From NCBI GenBank assembly GCA_034096865.1, contig JAWQFJ010020122.1, positions 20,001 to 84,000 on the forward strand: a DNA stretch of 64,000 bases, in the 5' to 3' direction. A program made the translations under genes and the position numbers. Shown one piece after another: positions 59,001 to 64,000 of the stretch. The DNA comes from Theodoxus fluviatilis. Lineage: Eukaryota; Mollusca; Gastropoda; Cycloneritida; Neritidae. The stretch's first letter is position 1, and every line of letters begins with the position of its first letter. The notes under the pieces are model-generated. The model saw only the letters and a program-made list of their open reading frames with translations, did not search any database and was not told the DNA's origin.

Positions 59001-60614
59001 AAGCAAAAAGCACAATGATGTTCAGTTTTTCATTTCATTTCACTGTTGTTTAACATCTAGCTGACTGCAAGGAGCCATATCAAGACAGGTGATGTTCCTT
59101 TGAAATCAACTGAATGGCAAGGAAACTAAAGTTTGCATCGTCACTCTGACAGAGAGCGAACTTCCGGACTAAAGCATGCCTCGTCACTGACACAAAATTG
59201 TTTCATGTCATAACAAACCATCGTTCTAACCTTCCGCATGTTATATGAAGACACGTGTTGTCAAACAGAGGTCAGAAATTATGAAGTGGTTTCAAACCCG
59301 CTCATCCATCATCATTTAACGAAATCTGCATCTTTAAACCATGAACTTGATCAATAAAATCATCCACCAGCTGTTGACTCGTCACACTTTGTTGTCTCGG
59401 CACTCATCCACAAATGATGACACAAAATACAAAAACTCTTACCTCTTCGTTTGCGCTCCATTTTACCTCGTGTTGTTCGGTCAGCACTTCCGGCATATGT
59501 GTTAGATCGAAATAATGGATCAGGAACAGAAAAGTTTCGAAGAAAATTAATCTTTTTTCGCTTTTGTTGATTCGGCACATTATGACGGAAATTTGACGCT
59601 AAACTTTCCACATCCTACAACTCCTTAAAAAACGCATTGATTAATTTTCTGAGAATTGTGACGATATTATCCATAACTTTACACCAATCCTGGATCCAAT
59701 CCAATAAACCACGCCGAAAATAGTTGATCTTATCGTACACTGAAAAATTTGTCTGCAATGACACGACGCCGTGACGAGGCAAAAGTGGATTTTGAAGCCA
59801 AATAAAATCAGAATAGGTTGGTAACATTCAGTTCTAGTTGCTGGCAGTTGAGCATTAACTATTTTCTTGTCTAAAAACCACCAGATGTTAGGAAAAAAAT
59901 GTGGGGTTCAAGAGAAAACGGAATCCTTTTCCTCTTGGTGAAAAGTGTTACGTTTGGTAATGGCGGTTTTTCACGTTTCTCTTTAAATACATGCGGACCA
60001 TTCACACACAAAAGCAACAATCGGAACAGATTTATTATATGTATATCTTTAATCTTTTCTCTACAATATGATATAAACGTAACATCATAAAAAGTTTGTA
60101 GTTTTTGTGTTATTTACACTCTACTGGACAACCATGCACCATTGTCACCTATCTGGAATTGCTCACATATACTTTACCGGTTTCACAAAAAGTGAATTTG
60201 ACGCCAACACAGCGTAGTATCGCTTTTTTGCATCTGCTGGTAGACGTTCATAATACAAAGAAGCCAAATGTTGTTTTGTGAACGTAGGAAAAGAGTTTGA
60301 CTCGATTAGGCTCTTACATCTATTGACTATCGAGGGAGGTGCTTCCGAGTGTACGAAATCCATTATCCTCAAAATTCTACTTGCAAATGACGTAACATTA
60401 TTAATGACGTCAAACATTACGCAATTTCGCCATTCCATGAACCGCTTATTTGGGGACGCGCTCTGGAATGTACGACCTTAAAAAACCACTTTCTCTTCAA
60501 GCCTCGATTCAGAAAATTTGATACATTCAATCGGACCTAACTTCCAGTTAATGTGCAAAATCTCAAGGAAATCCGTCCAGTAGTTTTTGAGATATAAGCC
60601 GTGGAGTCGGGACA

Positions 60615-60713
<99 letters not shown>

Positions 60714-61003
60714 ATAAAGTCTGTAGGACCTCCAGTAAACCTGGAGGGAAAATTTTAATGTATTGAAATAGAGATTTGACCCACTTACAGAATTGTAATA
60801 AGAGTATCTATTAACTTTGAGTTGACCTAATTTAAAAAATCCACATTGGAGTATTTAATTAGCAGGAAGCTGAATTGAGGTGACAAGGGTTTAAGTGTAT
60901 GGTTGCAAACAATGGGAAGTAATTTTTATGAAATAAAATTAAAAATTGAACTGTATAATTAAAAATTGTCAAGTGTTATATAGAAAAGTTTCAGTGTTGA
61001 TTT

Positions 61004-61090
<87 letters not shown>

Positions 61091-63311
61091 CGAACACCAA
61101 TGGATCATTTCTGCAAGACTTACCATATTCACTTTTATTTAAGAGAAGAAAAAAACAGACAGAGAATATTGCAGCCAATTCCTACAACTTTGCCAGGTGG
61201 AGAGCATAGTGTTTAAAAAATCTTCATGAACAGATCAGACTTGTTGGTCTGCTTGAAATAACATGGATCAACAATTCTATTTTTAATCAAGCCTGTCTGG
61301 TGGTGGTCCTGTGTCATGAAAAATTCAATTATCTGATATGCAAGATAGGGAGAGGTGCATATTGGAAGTGGGTTGATGGGAAGCTGTGCACACAGTGGTA
61401 TTTGTGTGCGTTTCAGCTTGCAGCACACCTGATTCGGAGAGTGAGAGACTCAGCACAGGCCTCACCCCAGGTGCTTGAGCACAAGGGTTTGAAATGGAGA
61501 ACAGTGTATGCTGATGATTGCAATCAAAGGCTGCCTGTTTGAGGAGGCTGATGAGATTGTTGTTGTTGTTGGTTGTGGTGGTGCTGCTGTAATGTTACTG
61601 TTGTTTGCCGGGCTGTTCAAGAATGTCAATGGGAATGACTGTGTGCATCAGGAGATGATTCTGCAGCCCCAGCAGAGATCTGCACAACTGATTAAAAGAA
61701 AGCTAGCAGTCTTGTGCATATGCTCCTTTATTGTGTTTGCCTTAAAAATTTTGAAAGAAAAATTACTTTGATTTAAATCAGTTTTATCTAATTTATGTTA
61801 TTACATTATATGTGCACGTCCATGATATTGCCTAACACTAGGTGGGACATACCTACTGCAATGGCGCCGAGCAGTGTTTGGTTTCTTTGTAACCAGCGTG
61901 GCGATCACATGCGTATATCTTTATAAAAGGTATTATTATGATATCTAGCATGAGGGAACATCAATTTAGTTCTATGAAAACAAACATGATGTGATTCTGA
62001 CCAAATCAATCGATGTGATAAGCTCCTCCGCGACGATTGAGTTTCGTAAGGAAGACCAGAAACCAAAACCAGAATGGCCAGAGAAAAACTAGTCATAAAG
62101 TATTTATTCATGACCCATGAACGAAACTATTGAATTGTATTAATAAAAAAACTAATGTAGAATGCCTTACTTAACCCAAATTGGATGAAGATGGTTGATC
62201 GAACGGATCAAACGAACTGAAAGCTTCGCACATGTGTAGCAAAATGACGTACGTTACAGAAGGAAACGAAGCCTTCTCATTGGTCAAAAATCGCGTGTAC
62301 TATGACATATCCTTCCATAAACGTGTTCATTCACTGCAGGATGACAAAAGCTTCCTTTGTAGCCGTTTCGAGTGCGGAAAAATATAGCAACACGTTTTGG
62401 TACACGCGTACCTTCCGTAAGTAACGCATGGAAACGACCGACGCTGACCATCAAAATAGTCCCAAGAAATTGGTTAATACCAAAAGAAGAATAAAACTAT
62501 GCAGTTGTATGAGTAAACTAATGAAAGGAAAAGTAATTTGAACCTTCTCTTCAACACATTTATGTATTATACATGTTTGGTTTCGATTTTTTTCCTCTGA
62601 GCAAGGGTGGTGGAAACGAGAGTAACGAATGCATAGGTCTTTTTAATTTCGGTAGAACTACCTCTGTTTTTATTTTGTGGCGACTTTCCACTGAAATATG
62701 ACTAAATTAATAATTGAACTTGAATTATTTCACACAATCTATACTTTGAAGGGTGAATTTGCACAAGATAACAAGCATTCAAAAGTGGCGTCGCAAAATG
62801 TCCCGTTTTTCGGCGCCATTTTTCCGCTTCATACGAGTTTAACTATTTTTTTGTGAATCTCTGCAAAGCAAAACTATAAAAACTATTGGTCATAGCATTA
62901 CAAAAACATTTAAAGAACCCATATAAATTTGAAATATATGCATGCTGACTGTGTTAGATAGTTTTATTCAAGTGTCTTTACCCAGACCCCCAGTTTTTGA
63001 TAGTGTTAGGCAATATCGTGGACGTGCACATATATTTTGACCTAGAGACTGAAAGAAGCTTCAGCTATTGGTCTTGTGCGGGACAACTGCTGAGTAACCT
63101 GCATGCCACTACTTACTCTTCTGGTTCTTGGTTCTACCATTTCAAGACAGTGGAATTAGAGGAGTGATTTGTTCTCTGTATATGGTGCTGCAGGAGGCAA
63201 CCAGCGTGAGAAGGCCAGGGAGAAGGCTGCCAAGAAGGGCAAGGGCTCGCACAAGTCGTCGGACCAGCAGGACGGCAACAAGGGTCTCTCTCTGGAGGAG
63301 AGGAGAGCCAG
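56008..63311 (+). CDS. SERF: SERF family (small EDRK-rich factor) protein, first two exons
   Basis: ATG ACG C at 56008-56014 is followed by a strong donor GTAAGT. The acceptor GGTGCTGCAG at 63193 opens with GA, so the joined start reads MTRGNQREKAREKAAKKGKG, then SHKSSDQQDGNKGLSLEERR A. SERF proteins start MTRGNQRE(L/K)AR and are small, very basic and disordered, with a G-L-S/T-x-x-x-R segment at this point. They bind nucleic acids and change the aggregation of amyloid-forming proteins. Intron 1 (7.2 kb) is packed with repeats. The gene goes on beyond 63311 (donor GCCAG|GTAAGA, phase 2). The last exon is outside the window. Confidence 0.88.
56015..57153. other. SERF intron 1, first part
   Basis: Intron sequence with short open frames only. 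No repeat recognised before the MITE at 57154. Confidence 0.5.
57154..57548. mobile_element. GTTGTGGTTAC-type MITE
   Basis: Left end GACCAAAAGAAAAAAGATGT...CATGGCCAGAAAAAATAGGG. The right end complements it: GGCCAAAGAATACAATAGTT...AACCCTATTTTTTCC. An AACTATTAATTATTATTG-like AT-rich centre and C-runs lie in between. Same family as 42179-42522. Confidence 0.75.
57660..57912 (-). mobile_element. tRNA-derived SINE
   Basis: Read on the minus strand, it begins ATGGCACAGTTAGTAGAGCA (A box), then GGGCTCTTGGTCATGC and GGTTCGATTC (B box) in a tRNA-Lys-like arrangement. The anticodon stem no longer pairs. The body holds two more GGTTCGAACC motifs (near 57800 and 57727), and the 3' part AACCTGGAGGTTCAGCGCCA matches 25385-25490. 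Confidence 0.7.
57940..58153 (-). pseudogene. Fragment of an unnamed element-associated ORF (LPADAK motif)
   Basis: The minus strand encodes TELSFLFQQNASIYVEPLPA, DAKMRYYEKNIDVDGLDPYE, IP. The same LPADAKxRYY motif is in the repeat at 60163-60438. I recall similar R-Y-x-x-K-I...G-x-D-P-Y modules in large uncharacterised mollusc and fish proteins. Only fragments remain here. Confidence 0.5.
58537..58965. repeat. Inverted and direct TGACTAGTCACCGATGAC motifs
   Basis: TTGACTAGTCACCGATGACA at 58597-58618 is mirrored by TGTCATCGGTGACTAGTCAA at 58755-58776. A related GTCATCAGTGACAAGTCAAC lies at 58936-58956. The inner 190 bp are AT-rich. It looks like a small foldback element with a third partial copy. 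Confidence 0.6.
58966..60162. other. SERF intron 1, unassigned
   Basis: AT-rich intron DNA with GTTGACTCGTCACAC (near 59374) and TCGTCACTGACACAAAA (near 59190), both faint relatives of the motif at 58597. No supported ORF. Confidence 0.45.
60163..60760 (-). repeat. Dispersed repeat (GTTTACTGGAGG family), longest copy
   Basis: On the minus strand, starts CCCTCCAGGTTTACTGGAGG, then a (TG)n run (60616-60709), then GACTCCACGGCTTATATCTC and the TTAGGTCCGATTGAATG block. It continues into a coding remnant, MEWRNCVMFDVINNVTSFAS...SLIESNSFPTFTKQHLASLY, YERLPADAKKRYYAVLA. This shows the family once included an ORF segment. Confidence 0.85.
61006..61088. repeat. (GA)n microsatellite
   Basis: About 41 GA units. 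Confidence 0.97.
61089..61807. other. SERF intron 1, unassigned
   Basis: Only short open frames without family resemblance. No repeat recognised. Confidence 0.45.
61808..63033. mobile_element. 1.2-kb element with 33-bp inverted ends, class unknown
   Basis: ATATGTGCACGTCCATGATA and the following TTGCCTAACACTA at 61808-61840 are mirrored with one mismatch at 63001-63033. The interior is AT-rich and has no ORF. A possible ATT direct repeat at the borders is too short to trust. It lies 160 bp upstream of SERF exon 2. Confidence 0.65.
63194..63311 (+). CDS. SERF: SERF exon 2
   Basis: A 118-bp exon, phase 1 in and phase 2 out. Codes RGNQREKAREKAAKKGKGSH, KSSDQQDGNKGLSLEERRA. High Lys/Arg/Glu/Gln with no hydrophobic core, as expected for SERF. 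Acceptor TGGTGCTGCAG, donor CCAG|GTAAGA. Confidence 0.9.
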
Positions 63312-63634
63312 GTAAGACCCTCCCAGCCTGGAGCATTCCAAAAGTGTTGTTACTGTATGGCTGTGAGATGACACTGTTTGCCTAAATGTATTTTCAATAG
63401 CCATACATACCATTTTATACATTAATTAGAACTTGCATGTAGAAATAAGCAGCAGTTTGCTCCAGAGGCTGCACACAGCCTGCAAATTCGTTGCTGGGTT
63501 GTCTCCCTCTTGCAGTGCATAGAGTAAACGTAGACTGTTCAGTCCTCCTTTTTCTCAGTGCCCATGGGAGACAAAAATGAGACCTTGTAACAATTGTGTT
63601 GGGGTTATGCTGGGTTTCAATTTAGTTTCTCACC

Positions 63635-63707
<73 letters not shown>

Positions 63708-64000
63708 CAACAGCATGAAAGATGGACAAAAAAAAGGATTGTTCTGTCAGTCGAATTTCGCTCAAAACATTGAAATTGAGATCTGCAATTTCTGAATTCT
63801 CAATGTCTGTACAACATATTCCTCAAGCTAGATTTCTTATTTTCATCATCTAAGTATTTATTTTGACATATTTTATAACAATGGGGTGGATACTGTGCAC
63901 AGCAGAATTTCCAAAAACAATCACCTTTCGCCCTTTCTTTGAGGCAGACATTTTCTATCAACCCCCATATGGTCAAGAGTACAGAGGTGGTGAGTATTGG
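63312..64000. other. SERF intron 2 (start), with (CA)n
   Basis: Intron sequence to the window edge with a (CA)n microsatellite at 63638-63706. No third exon seen. Confidence 0.7.

Overview
This is a eukaryotic window. It looks like a lophotrochozoan animal, most likely a gastropod mollusc. I infer this from intron-rich genes whose exons match animal families (MTMR10/12, SUB1/PC4, SERF), from a very high load of microsatellites and young DNA transposons, and from a dispersed repeat with dense AGGTCA motifs of a kind I associate with molluscs. Species cannot be told from the sequence alone. There is no bacterial operon logic, CRISPR array or origin.

Three host genes can be assembled from splice sites. 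(1) A plus-strand myotubularin-related pseudophosphatase (MTMR10/12 type): its last five coding exons lie at 1116-12266 and earlier exons lie left of the window. (2) A complete minus-strand SUB1/PC4 transcription coactivator: four coding exons between 41961 and 26227 give 126 aa, and intron 3 is over 10 kb. (3) The first two coding exons of a plus-strand SERF (small EDRK-rich factor) gene at 56008-56014 and 63194-63311, continuing past the right edge. SUB1 and SERF are divergent, about 14 kb apart. No functional link among the three is evident.

Almost everything else is mobile or tandem DNA. The MTMR introns hold a 22-bp satellite, a 5'-truncated CR1/L2-like LINE, a hAT transposon with perfect 15-bp ends and a once-frameshifted transposase, and two copies of the AGGTCA-rich repeat, one of them split by a retroelement fragment. 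Between MTMR and SUB1 lie a 72-bp satellite, a palindromic PIF/Harbinger derivative enclosing a 1.1-kb C/T-only tract, and several dispersed repeats. SUB1 intron 3 contains an intact Kolobok-type transposon (TTAA target duplication, 705-aa transposase) beside a DIRS-type element with 33-bp inverted ends. SUB1 introns 2 and 1 hold a hAT MITE and a 41-bp satellite.

Region 42.8-54.7 kb is a stack of nested insertions. A 34-bp satellite flanks a foldback element with 0.8-kb arms. That element was entered by a hAT element, which in turn carries a Kolobok deletion derivative and a piggyBac-like element. The termini of the piggyBac-like element are dense, phased arrays of TTCTAGAA, which match the heat shock element consensus. 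This is the most striking signal in the window. The right end has SINE, MITE and inverted-repeat elements inside SERF intron 1.
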